DNA of 64,000 bases from Ancylostoma caninum (taxonomy: Eukaryota; Nematoda; Chromadorea; Rhabditida; Ancylostomatidae). The translations under genes were made by a program, and so were the position numbers. The stretch covers positions 1 through 64,000 of the forward strand of contig JBAJFG010000628.1 of the NCBI GenBank assembly GCA_037903475.1, in the 5' to 3' direction. Each line of letters starts with the position of its first letter. The first letter of the stretch is position 1. Below the pieces are notes generated by a model that had not been told where the DNA came from, ran no database searches, and saw nothing but the letters and a program-made list of their open reading frames with translations. Of this stretch, positions 45,701-58,600 are shown in pieces.

Positions 45701-48680
45701 ATCACTTTTAGAAGTGTATGAGTAACGCACAGCGTTCTTTTCCTTTCTCGCAATAAACCAATTTGCAGCTATGAGATAAGGTCTCGAGGCAGCACATGGA
45801 ATTCTTTTCAAAAGCAGCGTAGGTCATTCTACGCGAATTGAAGGCTTATTGTTTTGCGTATGTAAACAATTGTAAGCCAACAGATAGAGGGACACTTCCG
45901 TGGCTTGGAGTAAGATTTCGTCCAATATCTCAATTTTGGAATATAATTGAAGGCCGAAATACTATTCCAAACCGAAGTGAGCTACTTAGGTATGTTGCTA
46001 AGCGAAAATGTAAAACACCTCCACCCGTGAGGGAGTACATCCAGCAATGTAAACATATTATTCCAATGATGCTAACACTGCAAAATCATTTTTAGGAGCA
46101 GCATTGTACTTTTGTCATTTCGTAAGACATTCCCACCTCTCTGAAAAATCAATGAAAAAAAGCTCAACTCGTTGGACAGAGGAGTGCAAAACGCGCTTTT
46201 AACGTTTTTTTTTCAACGTTTGTCATAATGCGCTAAATTCCAAGCACCACTTCTAATGCCACCCTAGTTCGACCACATTATTCATGTGGACTCGTGCACA
46301 GTATTTATTAACAAATGTCTACACTAGAAGGATCTTAAAGTGGAGACAAACTTCCAATGGCACTGTAGCCAATTATTAACAAAGCATGAGAAAAACTGCG
46401 CTGTCACAAAACTAGGAGCCTCTTCCAAAGTATCTGTATTGGAACATTTCTGCCAAATGAGGTAACCGTTTCCTTATCAATAGATACTGATCATACACTT
46501 CTTAAATTCCTTATACACATTCAGACATGATAAAGCAACTGGGTAAGTACCAAATGACTCAAGCGCACGGTCTGAAAGCTAACTCAACCCGCCCTGAAAG
46601 CCGCAATACATTTTGCGATTTTTTTAGCTGCTGTCCAGTGGTGAAGCTCGATTCCAACAAATCAGTTTGCTACTCAACTGACAAGTAATCTAAGAAAGTC
46701 AGTCACAATCGTAAAATAGCAGCCTTACTCTCTTCTGATAGAGAAAGAAAATTTTTTTTAGCAAAATCCGAAATTTCCTGAACAGCTCGATAGTCACGCA
46801 CTCTTTCACAATTTTGGCACTCCATTTTGCGTACAGAAAGCAACAATGCATCTAACAAAACATGCAAACAGATGCCATTGTTTTTTGTGATAATCCTCTA
46901 GCTGGGTCTCATTTTGAAAGATGTAAAAAACTCCCTTAGTAGTTTTGTCATCGGATCCATAATCCGGAAACTCAAAAACATGTTCTATTTACCGGAAAGG
47001 TAAAAATACCTCCCAAGAACATTAATCGCAGAGAGGTAAGTTTCTTCCCTGAACCTTTGCGAACTTTTGAGAGAATGCATTTTGATTTAATTAGTTTCCT
47101 CACCATCTAACCGTAGCTATAAATTTGTTTCAATAACTTTTTGTGCTTTATGAATCTGTAAGTTGTATATCTCTTTCTTTAACAAAACGATCGATAATTT
47201 CAAACAAAGTTTATAATTTCTAAGTCTGGTTCTGAAAAAAAAAACCAAATTAATTCCCAAATTTTTGCCAAATAAAATCAGCTGTGGTTGAGGGTTCAAC
47301 TCTCTCAGTTCTCTCAGTTCAAGAAAATATTAGGAACATTCAACAAATTCATCACCAGCTAAAACATGAACAGAATGAGCATCCCAGAGGCTTAGTTGAA
47401 GTAGTGAGAGATTCGCTATGTTGTTAATGTGAAGGTTTTTGATATGATTCCTTAACGCCTGTTGTGTTTGCTCATAATAATGGCTCTGTTGACACTCACG
47501 ATGTAGTCTCTCAAAATTCTACTTAGAAAGGTAGATCGCAGAGAAAACAACGTGCCATAAACCAGTTTACTACTTCCAGCATAGTATTTTCAGAGGATAC
47601 TTATGTTAGAGGCTCGGTTTTTGCTAAGGAACGAAGCTGTTCGCACACAACTCCGAGCCGATGGAAAGTTTCATTTAGGCAACAAGTGCTTTATCCTTAC
47701 ATTAGCATTGTTAAGGTCTTCAGACCTTAGATGTCATGAAGTAAGAGAGAAATTTTGTTGCGCAGGTCCCACGTTTTTGAACATTTCCACTCAAAATCAG
47801 CCAAAACCTAACACATACACTGAGGAAATCAGAATCTGTCAGAATATGCGGGGCAGTCAGCAAGATTTCTAGTTCTCTTCTAAATAGACGAGACATTTTC
47901 AGCGCCTTGTTTTTACAGGAATGGATCAGTAACTTTCGCAATATTTGCAAAAACGAAGGTAATAATACCTTTGGGTAAGTTTCGTCAGATCTCCTTGATA
48001 AAGGAAAGGTTTTTTGAATTGGCGGTTCAAAGAAAATCAGTAGTGGAAAACAATCCTTTTTTTTTTATTGATTCGCCCATATGCTGAATGAAAACCGGTG
48101 TGCAGTGCTCAATTCAGCGTGTGCAAATCGCTGTATTTTGTTTTCTATACACCAGTCAGTTTACTCTAAGCTATAGTCAGAAGATCTAGTATTGTCAAAT
48201 AATCATTGTAGGAAACTTTCGCTGACATAGAACGTAAATTTATGTGAGATCTTTATATAGGAGGATTTTATTTTTGTTCGTTGTATTTTTTTTGTTTGTT
48301 TTCACCTGTATCGTATCTTCAAAACATCGACAGCAGAATGCCATTTGTGAGACCCATAGCTTAGAGTTGAAATGTCTGTATTAACATTTTCTAACTACCC
48401 ACCCCTTCTCCCACCCCCCTCCGCTTAATCACTGCCACAGCGAGACTCAGCTGCTCACAGGCATCCTGTCTCAACACTACTGAGCCAATTCAATGACAAC
48501 TTCACTCCGTTTCGTCTACGCTCGAGGACGAGCTCCACACTTTGGGGAGAGTGCAGTTGTAGGTCGTAATCACGTGTCGTGATTCACCGAAGCGGCTTTC
48601 CTCTGGAGCAGACCGAAAGACTACAAATCAGCCAATCAATGCCTTCGCTTTTTCTCAAAGCTCGAGGACGAGCTTTTACT

Positions 48681-48691
48681 AGGAATGGAGA
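48681..48691 (+). other. Polypurine tract
   Basis: AGGAATGGAGA abuts the right LTR. Just upstream, CTCGAGGACGAGCT occurs twice (about 48521 and 48660), a pattern often seen just before the 3' LTR of Gypsy-type elements. Confidence 0.75.
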
Positions 48692-49005
48692 TGTCAGGAC
48701 GTAGGCGTTGATACGAGGATGCTGTAAAGGATGTAAAGGATCGAGGATGCTGTAAAGCCATGTGTACCACGCATCCGTGTGTAACATGCGGAGGCGGACG
48801 TGAGCCGTATAAAAAGACACTGGAGAGAGCAACGAGAGCTCATCTCCTCCATCCCCCCTACTATGCGGTGATCATGGTAACCTTCCCCTTTCCATCCTTA
48901 TCATATCGTTATCTTCTTATATAATAAACATTAATAATCAAAGTCTATCATCACATCCTGAGCTCCCGTCATATCAGGAAAGACCTAATCAGTCTAATCC
49001 TGACA
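48692..49005 (+). repeat. Right LTR, 314 bp
   Basis: Same as the left LTR but longer, because GAGGATGCTGTAAAGG and the following bases are partly duplicated near its 5' end (48714-48750). TATAAAAA at 48808, AATAAA at 48923. Confidence 0.92.
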
Positions 49006-49009
49006 ACGC

Positions 49010-49415
49010 TAAGGTTATCTGCAATTTTTCGAATATTCATCCACATTTTCGCGTGTATTTCACCGAAGCCGTCGAAAAATCGCACGAAAACCAAACATAT
49101 CTATGAAGAATTGCGGACGCTATTATCACATTCTACTCACGGATCACTATCTGCAAGCACAAGGGTGCTAGTCATATAATGTTCCCGGACTTTCTAATTC
49201 ACCCACCATCCCGCCCGCCACATCTTCCTATATTCAAATTTGAAAACGGGAAAAATTAGGAAATTCCACAAAGAAAGCAAAGCCAGCAATTGTTAAACAG
49301 ACTGAACAACAGCAATGATGTTGGATGAGGACGTCCTCACCGGTCGATAATAAGTCATCAGAAAATCGATAACCACCGGGAAAAACCGAAAAACGCACCA
49401 GACTGAACCATGGCC
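49010..49415. other. No feature recognised
   Basis: Flanking sequence of the LTR insertion; no repeat or gene signal. Confidence 0.4.
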
Positions 49416-50400
49416 AACGATACAAAACTTGCCAGATCGGACAGGATGGCGTGCTGTCAACGTGCCATGGCCGCAGCAGGTGCAATCGGTTTTCGATCTC
49501 GCCCAAATTCAAAGACCAGTTAAACGTCGAGTGGTCAAACCTCGTCCCCCGTTCCGACCCCCGTGGCCATGTGCTGTAAGGTCCACCATCCAAAATTTGA
49601 AGGTCCCGTCAAAATCCGAGATCTCAACTCCCGCCACCTTTCCTCGCCGCGGCCCCCATTGAATGTGAGATTCAGGACCCAATCGATCATGACGGTCACA
49701 GTCCCCATCCAAATTTGAAGGTCCCATCAAGGTCAGAAATGTCTAAACGCTCTGTCCTCCGCGGCAACCCCTCCCACTCCCCGTCGTTCGCGAAATACCC
49801 GACATCGATCAATCCTGCCTACCACGGTCCTCCAATTTCGAGAGGAGGAAATTCCATTGCAGCTGAAGAACCCATGAACTCGGCGTGGATGAGGCATATT
49901 GAAGGGATGGTACCGAGTATCACATTGCGCGTCCTTTAAGACCAAAAACGACCCTTTCGATCCCTTACCAGGCTTTTATATATGATGATGTGGGGGAGTT
50001 GCGGCACCCAAACTCCCTAAGCCGTCTTCGACCCAGACACTAGAAATGTTCGACGTTACCAAACTTGCCAGATCGGACGGGATGGCGTGCTGTCAACGTG
50101 ACATGGTCGCAACCGGTGAAACCAGCTTTCGATCTCGCCCAAATTCGAAAGTCCATTGGAATTCAAGTGGTGAAACTCCGGTACCCATTTCAACCCCCGT
50201 AGCTATGTCCTCCAAAGTAGCCGGTTCAAAATTTGAGGGTCCCGTCGAAATCAGAGATGTCAAGCACCAACCCCGCGTTTCGTCGCAACCCGTTCGTGAC
50301 GTGAACATTCCAACCAAGATTCATCATGCCATCCCTTGTTCCCGTCTATCTGCGAAGGTCCCATCAAAATTCATGACATCAACCCCCGACACCGTGAAAA
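49416..50400 (+). repeat. GC-rich repeated modules
   Basis: A segment starting AACTTGCCAGATCGGACxGG at 49426 recurs at 50062, 636 bp away, with GATGGCGTGCTGTCAACGTG and TTTCGATCTCGCCCAAATTC in the same order. A shorter module (AAATTTGAAGGTCCCRTC plus AARTCxGARATGTCAA) occurs at 49593, 49711, 50228 and, decayed, 50353. The 138-codon frame at 50046-50462 follows the repeats and is not trusted as a gene. Confidence 0.8.
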
Positions 50401-51739
50401 CCCCCGCCCGGTGCGAGTATTTCCACCCCCAGCCGCCATGGCCGCCCTCGCCTGCTTGCTGACGTCCACCACATCTCTCGCATCCAATGAAATCGCGACT
50501 ACGAACGAAGGTAGAGCAACTGATGAGGGCTGATGCGCTCTATGCCAAGTGTACGGTAGCGGTTTGTGCAATCCGCTCAAGATCAGTGCGTGCAAAAAAT
50601 TAAAATAATTTGGCACAAAAAGGGTGGAACGGTTCTTTTATATAGGATAGGATTAATTCTGACTGAGATAAGAGTAAAATTAATACTTGTTTTGGAAGTT
50701 ACGCTTGAAATAGTAACCAGCAGTACCCACAGCATCGTTGGTACTGAACGGATCCCGCTCAAACTTTGTGGTGAGATTACGAGTACGAGTCTACTGCCAA
50801 CTGCCAGAGGAAATTGGAATTATTTGATTTTGAAAGGAGATATTGCTCAGGAATTCTCTAAACTCTAAATTTACCCTGAAATTTAGGGTTCAGCACCGGT
50901 CCATAGAATTTTCGTCGAATATCTGAACTCAAAAATTTTCAATTGTACTGGCGCGGTTAGCTAGAGGAGAGGCTGCTCGTTCCATTGAGTAATAAAATTG
51001 CCTCGTTTATTCAGTTGCAGCGGAAAGAAATAGCTAAAAAACGGTCTTCAGCACCACTTCGACACAGTTTCTTCAAATAACTTCTTCCAAAATCAATTTC
51101 CAATTTCATTCGCACTGTTGTGTTCAGGAAACATTGCCCTTCTAGTGGCGAAAGCCTCCAAAATCTTCATCCCTTCTCAAATTTTAGCTAGAAATTCAAA
51201 AATTATATGACGGTGCCAACGTGTTAACTTGCTTCACCGCCAGTGTACTTGTTAACACTTGTTAACTCGTGTGGGCATGTCGATACGCATTGAAAACACA
51301 AAACCCATAACCTTCGCACGAAATTGTTTTAACTTGTTTACAATGGGGGCTTCGTAGATTCTTGGCTAGGTCAAAGGGGACTACGTAAGTTTTTCTGCTC
51401 CAGCTAAGCTTGTGCCGAACTCTGGTATGTACCACGCGTTCTAATTGCTGTTGTGGCTGGACTCATAGATTGGTCACTTGGATTGATGAGAGTTCAGTCA
51501 TTTGCAGGACTTGAACTCTGGAAGCCATTTCTCTCAGAATGTGGTCAAAATCCATGCAGAGGTTTATTTGTCGTGCTATCCACGACTAGGAAGTTCTTTC
51601 TGGACCGTGGTGCTTTTGTGTGAAGTTTGTCTGAAGTTGCAGGGCACTACTCCACTTGTTCTGCCCCAAAATCTCGAAATCAAGAATTTTTCTGGAACTT
51701 CGTTCAATGTGGTTATTTGACATGCTGGTCACGAATATC
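50401..51739. other. No gene recognised
   Basis: Short frames only; two TTGTTAACTTG-like motifs near 51,245. Nothing supportable. Confidence 0.4.
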
Positions 51740-52430
51740 ACACTCGTTTCAACCCCACTGGGGTAGGGTTACGGTAGGGTTAGGGGGAAGTACAGTCCAT
51801 AGGAACACTTCAAATTGCATTCAATTGGAAAATCAATGTGATGTTCGTAATCAGCTTGTCAAATAATCCCCGTAGGCAAACATTTAGGTGATTCCGTGAG
51901 ACACCCCACTTACCCTAACCCTACCCAAATGGGTTTACTGCAAAAAATGTTTGCGATATTCGTGATCAGCACGTCAAATGATTCCCTTAGACGGAGTTTC
52001 AGAAAAATTTTTGACGTCGAGATTTTGGGGCAGAACAAGTGGAACAGTGCCAGTTACAGTATAGACTGCATTTTTCAGAATATAGAGAATATAGAACACC
52101 ATAAACATCAAATTTACGCTGAGCTGAAACATTCCAAAATGCACTGCGGTGCTAACGGGCACAGATCCGTGCTCAGCACATGAAAAAATTCTCTGTTAAT
52201 TCCCAATCCTGCAGTAACCCTACAAAAATGTCCCATGATGTAATAGAGTCGTCTCAGTGATGTTCAACATGTCAAATTAACCCACTTTGCCAAACTTCAC
52301 CGGACCGAGAAAAGGGCAGATTTACTGTACCCACACAATATGACTACAGTAACCCAACAGCACTGCTGTATGCCACATAACGGATGTCATATCCGCGATC
52401 AGTTGTAGGATAATCCCTAATTGGAAAAAT
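51740..52430. repeat. Several degenerate copies of a dispersed repeat
   Basis: Blocks such as ATATTCGTGATCAGCACGTC, GATTCCCTTAGACGGAGTTTC, CCAAACTTCACCGGACC and CTACAGTAACCCAACAG are spaced at about 120-190 bp, some inverted. The family is the one at 20 kb and 33 kb. A GGTAGGGTTACGGTAGGG run near 51,763 is part of it. Confidence 0.65.
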
Positions 52431-52605
52431 TCTGTGAAAATTTTATCGCAAAAAAAAAACTATTAAAACAGATACGACACTTCTGCGGATTGTACCGTCG
52501 GATATGTGTTGAATGATTGCCACCATTTATAGCCTGGTATTCATTTATGACATTATTTATGATATTCCAGCGATTAACATCAAAAACAGATCTCTCATCA
52601 ACGGT

Positions 52606-55600
52606 ATGGTTCATTTTGATATGTCTGTAAACAAAATCCATTGCGTTATGAACAGGACTCAAACTGAAGTGAGTCTTGAAGTGAGCTCTGGTGATAATGT
52701 GAAGAGCACATTATCTTTTTAGAAAACATCACAAAAAGTTGAAAACAATGCTGACGATGGAGTTGACAGCGAGATTGAAGGCTACATGGATCACATGATC
52801 AAAAAAATCATGACCGCTCGATTCACAAAACCGTGGTTAGAAAAGCAACTTCACCGTCTCAGCCTGATGCTGAATGTTGCTCTTCTTCAGCCTCTCGAAC
52901 AACGCTCCTGAAGTTGATGCTCGTTTGACTATTGAGGAGATCCACGACGTAACTAGAGTTGCTGCTGAATCATTTCTGAAGCAGAAGAGTCTCATTCGAT
53001 TATCCAGGTGATGCATTCTATGCTTAGTTTTCGCCCAGTTCAATGCGTTTGCTATTAGTTGAGCAGAGTAAAAGATTCAGGATGTGTCTGCTTGTTTCGA
53101 AAAAAAGACTAGTTTTTTTTTCACCTTTGTACACACAATCTGTTACACGAAGCATTTCAGTTGAAATATAAGGCTGTTACTATACACGAGGAGTATAGCA
53201 CCTAGCATCGCCTTCGCGTGGCGACCTCATTTTTAATACGTACCGATTGTGGCCGATCCGAAGTTGGCGGTTGACCGTCGCGACCCGCCCACAATCAATA
53301 TGTATCAAAAACAGGGTCAAGCATAACGACGGGAAAATCAGACCCTCAATACGACCCCTCCCCCTATTCCTTCTTCCAAACCCCATCTTTTCACGACCCC
53401 CCCCCCCCCTTCTGCGAGAAATGCCGTTTGGACAACCGTGCCTGGCTGCCCTATCATTGATTCACATGTTTTGTCAGGATATATGACGCTGACAACTAAT
53501 TTGTCCTCGCAAAAATGCAAAGTAGAGAATGAATGGCAGAATCCGAACGCTTCCAGTTATGCCACCATTTCATTTTCACTGTGCCATGCCTCGAACGGTC
53601 CGGATTGTGGCCATTCATTCCCAACTTACATTTTTACGCGGACAAATTAGTTGGCAGCGTCATATATAAACGAGCTGCAAATGATAACAGCTAGCATGGG
53701 TATGTCAGCGAAGGAGAAGGGTAAGTATCATTTAGATGCAGGGGAGAGGAACCGACACGGCGGAGATGTAGCGTCAACAAGCCAACAGTTCAGCAGTCAG
53801 AGTATCCCCAGACTTCGCCAGTTCAAAATGAATAGAAATGAACCGGCGATATAAGAGATAAGGATCGTGGAAATGATACGTATCGATTGCGCGTTACATC
53901 GCCATGGATCGCTGCCAAACGGAGCTCATCACCCGTACTCTCGAAGATGTGCTCGAAATGAACTGGCGATGTGAATGATAGCAATAGTGGAAACGATGCC
54001 TATCGATCGCCACGCCCAATTTATTATCATCGCTCTTACGTCTGGGGTCTCCACATTCACTTTATCCATGTGGCGATCGCCGGCGGTCGTGGCGATCGCG
54101 ACGACAGCCGGCTGTCGTAGCGATCGCCACGATTGCTGGCGAAGTCTGGGGATACTCTCAGCAGGTTCCAGCACCTGGAGGGTGCATTTCTAGGGCTAGC
54201 AGTCATAAACACATAACCAAGCGAGACCAGGTTAGCAATCCTACTTTTGCGTAATACATCTCCTAATATTTTCTGGTCAGTAGGATAAGCAATCGCTTTA
54301 ACCATCTTTGGTCTCGTGATTAACACCTTATGCATCCCAGCATATGACGATTTTGCTTCCCCACTACTGAACGCCTGCGCACTCTTCCTGTGGCGGAGCC
54401 AAGTAGTGGGAAAAGAAGAATCTCGAAATTTGGAAATCCTTTGCAGAGATATAAGTGATCGCTTCAAGGTGGCTGCATTTCGGAGAACATGTTCAAGCGC
54501 TCAAGTCAGCAGTCAGTGAACGGATGAAGGATTACTATGAATCCAGCATAACAAATGTGAATGATAAGAGGGCAGCCGGGCACGGTTGTCCAAACGGCCT
54601 ATCTCCCCTTCTGCTCCCACATGTTTGCTCTATGCACTAAACAGTTTCAAGGAAGAAGACACAAAAGAAACACATTGAAAACACAAAATTGGAACTAAAA
54701 CAACCTTGAAGTCGACATGCATCCTTTCTTATCCAATCGGACCAGAGCGCCAGCAGGAACGATCATGTCATTACGTGTCAAACACAGGACTGGTTGGCAG
54801 CGCATGCGAGGGAATCGGTTTCAGCGTTGGCATTTGCGCGCTCACGGGTTCGACTCCCGGCGCCTCCAAGAAATTTTTGCACAGGGTGGAACCGCTTCAG
54901 GATTTAGCTTGGAGTAAAGAGGGTTTAAAGGTTTGAAAATGAAGTGAGGGGAGCGAAATCGATCGATTATACATGCGAGAATTCGCCTACAAGGGACGCC
55001 AACTTGTGGAAAACTAGGGTTACTTAGACCTCGTACTGAGGTTCTCAGACTCGAAATCAGCAACTGCTTTTCTACTTGTCCATAGAGGACGATCAGCTCT
55101 ATCTTCTCCCAGAGTTTCAATATTCTAGACCTTCGCATTTGTTTGGGAGCTCGATGGGAAATCGATGGGAAATTTGGTGAATTTCCGATCGATTTCCCAT
55201 CTAAATTGCGGAAAAACGAGCGAACTTCGTGGAGCCAGATTCTGTACTCGAGTGGGAAGTTTCCTCAACTAAAGCTCATTGAAGAGTAGTTCTCTTGATT
55301 TCTGCAAACTGCTTCTCAGTGATTTGCCAAACAGATTTACTCCATTTTCACCATCTGTTCAAATTGCGAGATTTTCACTTCTTCAACTTTCACAAAGAGA
55401 GTTTGCCTTTCACCAAAATTTTAGTACCTTTACGTAATAGAGCTCCAACCATTGATTCTTCATCTCCATTATCGCACCCCAATAATTGCTTCTGCTTGCG
55501 TAAGTTAGATGGGAAATTTCCCCTCAGAGACCCGAAAATTTGAAAAATTTCCCATCGAGCTCCCAAAAGCATATGAAGTTCTAGAAAATTTAAACTCTGG

Positions 55601-58600
55601 TAAAAGACGGAGCTGATCGTCCTCTATGGATATGTAGAAAAGCATTTGCTGATTTCCAGTCAGAGGACTTCAGCACGAGTTCTAGGTCACCCTACTTTCC
55701 CACGTTCTGACGGGACCTGCAGGCGAATCCTCGCACGTGCAATCGATTGATCTCGCTGCCCACACTCTATTTTTCAACATTTCCACCCTCTTTACTCCAC
55801 ACTTCATTCTGAAGTGATTCCGACCAGTGCAAAAATCTATTGAAGGCGCCGGGAATCGAAACCGTGGGTGAGCCGAAGCCGTTTTCTCTTATACACAGCC
55901 AACCAGTAACTCGATATGACGTGATCGTTCTTGGGTGGAAGGTCATTTGTCATGTCATAGAACAATCATGAATTTAAATTCAATGGTCAAGCCACCCCTC
56001 TACGTACCCCACCCACGCCTCTCCAATACGACCCCCACCCCCTTCGCAGCCCCCTCTCATACGACCTTCTCATGGGAAATTCCCATCGGACGCTTGACCC
56101 TGATCAAAAATGAAGTCGCCAATCTGGCCATGCTAGGCGCTATACTTCTCGAGCACTACACCCGCAGCCTAACCAGCCTATTCGTCCAGCTAAGAGTATC
56201 CCCAGACTTCGTCAGCAATCGTGGCGATCGCCACGACCGCCGGCGATCTCCACATGGATAAAGTGAATGAGGAGACCCCAGACGCAAGAGCGATGATAAT
56301 AAATGGGGCGTGGCGATCGATAGGCATCGTTTCCACTATTGCTATCATTCACATCGCCAGTTCATTTTGGGCACATCTTCGAGAGTACGGGCGATGAGCT
56401 CCGTTTGGCAGCGATCCATGGCGATGTAACGTGCAATCGATACGTATCACTTCCACGATCCTTATCTCTTATATCGCCGGTTCATTTCTATTCATTTTGA
56501 ACTGGCGAAGTCTGGGGATACTCTAATGCCGGATGCTCCGGCTCCTTTCAGGCTCGCTTCTCTCGTCTCATATTCCAGTGACATTGTCCCTACTATTGAG
56601 CGCCACACTTGGCAAGGAAACGCCACTACCACCTTGTTTACTGCCTTTCATTTTAGGCTGCTTGTATACTCATCAAAGAGTTTAGCACTTAGCATCGCCA
56701 AAGATTGGCGACTTCATTTTCGATACGTATTGATTGTGGGCGAATCGCGACGGTCAGTCGCCATGTTCGGACTGCCCCTAATCAATATGTATCCAAAATG
56801 GAGCCGCGATGGCAACAGCAATCTTAGGTTTTATACTCTTCGAGGAGTATACCCGCAGCCTTACATGTTTCGGATACGATCATAATTTTGGTTTTCGAGA
56901 GTTGGTAAAATTGTTGTTGGAGTTGTGTTGAGAATTTTTACGAATCATCTTTGCAGTGACCGCCTTCCGGTCACAGTTGTCGGCGATTTGCATGGGCAGC
57001 TGACCGATCTGAGGAAAATCATTGACAGATGCGGAGATCCATCAAGAAATACATACATATTTCTAGGAGACTATGTCGATCGCGGTACTCAGGTCTAGTG
57101 ATGAATCCAATTATTCCTTTCTGTTAGCTATAGCTGAGGTTTGAAAAAAAAATACACAGTTTCAGGGACTGGAGCTGGCCATTCTATTGTTTGCGTACCA
57201 GATTCGCTACCCTAAACGTGTATTCCTACTCCGGGGCAATCACGAAGACGTAAACACAACCAGCACATACGGGTTCTACGACGAGTGCATGATGAAGTAT
57301 GGAAGACGGGGCGAATGGGTTTGTATTGTGTATTATTGTTTATTGATTGTTGTCTAGTTCCAAGCAGGCAAAACTAATAGTAGCCTGAGTACGAAAGCTA
57401 GACTTCTGCCATTAAATGCATTGTCCAATGAATCCAAAATCGTTCGAGTCAAGGAACAAAGGAAATAAATAGAAATCCATCGAAGTCTAACCCATCCCAA
57501 CTACAATACCATCCCGGGAATACTGGCCATCAATCTCTAGCCGGTGGTTTCAGGTCTATCTTATGCTCGTCAACGCATTCAACCACCTTCCTCTAGCTGC
57601 AACTATTGGCGGTCGAGTGCTTTGCATGCATGGAGGTTTATCCCCTCACATACAAACATTAGCAGACATTGAACGAGTGAGCTTTCAGAAGTGAAATTTA
57701 AAATATATATATATCCACACTCAAACGTTAGGGCACTGTTTTTAGATCCAACGACCTTCAATAGTTCCTCCTTACGGCATACTGTGCGACATTGTGTGGT
57801 CAGATCCGGACACGCATCAGGTAAAATCTTCGGAGATTCACAATGGCTCACGATGTTAAGAAGTAGCTATTCATCGCATTATTTGATATGATGAACAAAT
57901 TTGAATATCCTTTTTGGAAAAATCGTTCTCTGACGATGGGGACTAGTAGTCTCGCGTACAGTTAAAGGCAGCAGGAGCTAAAATCCTCGACTCCGAGCTG
58001 AGCTGTGGGTGATGAAGTACAAACTCAGCACATCATAAATGTGAAACGAACACAGACAATTATGGCTTACCTGCAGAGAAAATGGAACATTCGTCGCGAA
58101 CACGCCTGGCCGTGTTCGTGCGCGGACGAGTTTTCCCCGGCGCGAAAGCCATTGCGACGCGTGGTTTTGGCCGAGTCCCGCCATGAAACCCTGTGAATTG
58201 AATGCATTTCGTTCTCCCTTTGCGCCAAACCACGCACCGCAATGACTTTTGCGCCGGGGAAAACTCGTCCGCGCGCGAACACGGCCAGGCGTGTTCGCGA
58301 CGAATGTTCCATTTTCTCTGCAGGTAAGCCATGATTGTCTGTGTTCGTTTCACATTTATGATGTGCTGAGTCTGTACTTCATCACCCACAGCTCAGCTCG
58401 GAGTCGAGGATTTCAGCTCCTGCTGCCTTTAAGAAAATATTACGAAACTCAAGTCACGCCGAGATTCATCAACAGCAGATCGTGAAAGAGATTTATGTAT
58501 AGCTCAAACATTCCGTTCTAATTCGTTTGAGGAATCAAGCGGTTTCACGAAGTTGTGGGTAGAGAGCATTCGTTCCGAAAACGTCGCCTTTTTGCCTTGT

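Larger units (their letters stand above)
42241..49005 (+). mobile_element. LTR retrotransposon insertion without recognisable gag-pol
   Basis: Two direct LTRs (42241-42532 and 48692-49005) begin TGTCAGGA and end TCCTGACA. The tetramer ACGC lies outside both (42237-42240 and 49006-49009), a target duplication marking one insertion event. TGGAGATCCCGGAGAG directly after the left LTR is in primer-binding-site position, and AGGAATGGAGA directly before the right LTR is a polypurine tract. The ~6.1-kb interior is AT-rich. Its open frames are under 100 codons (for example 43653-43940, 44663-44875, 45838-46095, 47603-47872) and match no protease, reverse transcriptase, RNase H or integrase motif I can see. 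This fits a large non-autonomous derivative, or an element whose core was replaced. Confidence 0.85.

Noticed and set aside
51760..51795. Telomere-like GGGTTAGGG run
   Set aside because: Nematode telomeres are TTAGGC repeats; this is part of the dispersed TACAGTAACCC family.
54777..54868. Possible tRNA gene
   Set aside because: The B box is good, but no acceptor or anticodon stem can be paired; better read as a tRNA-derived repeat.
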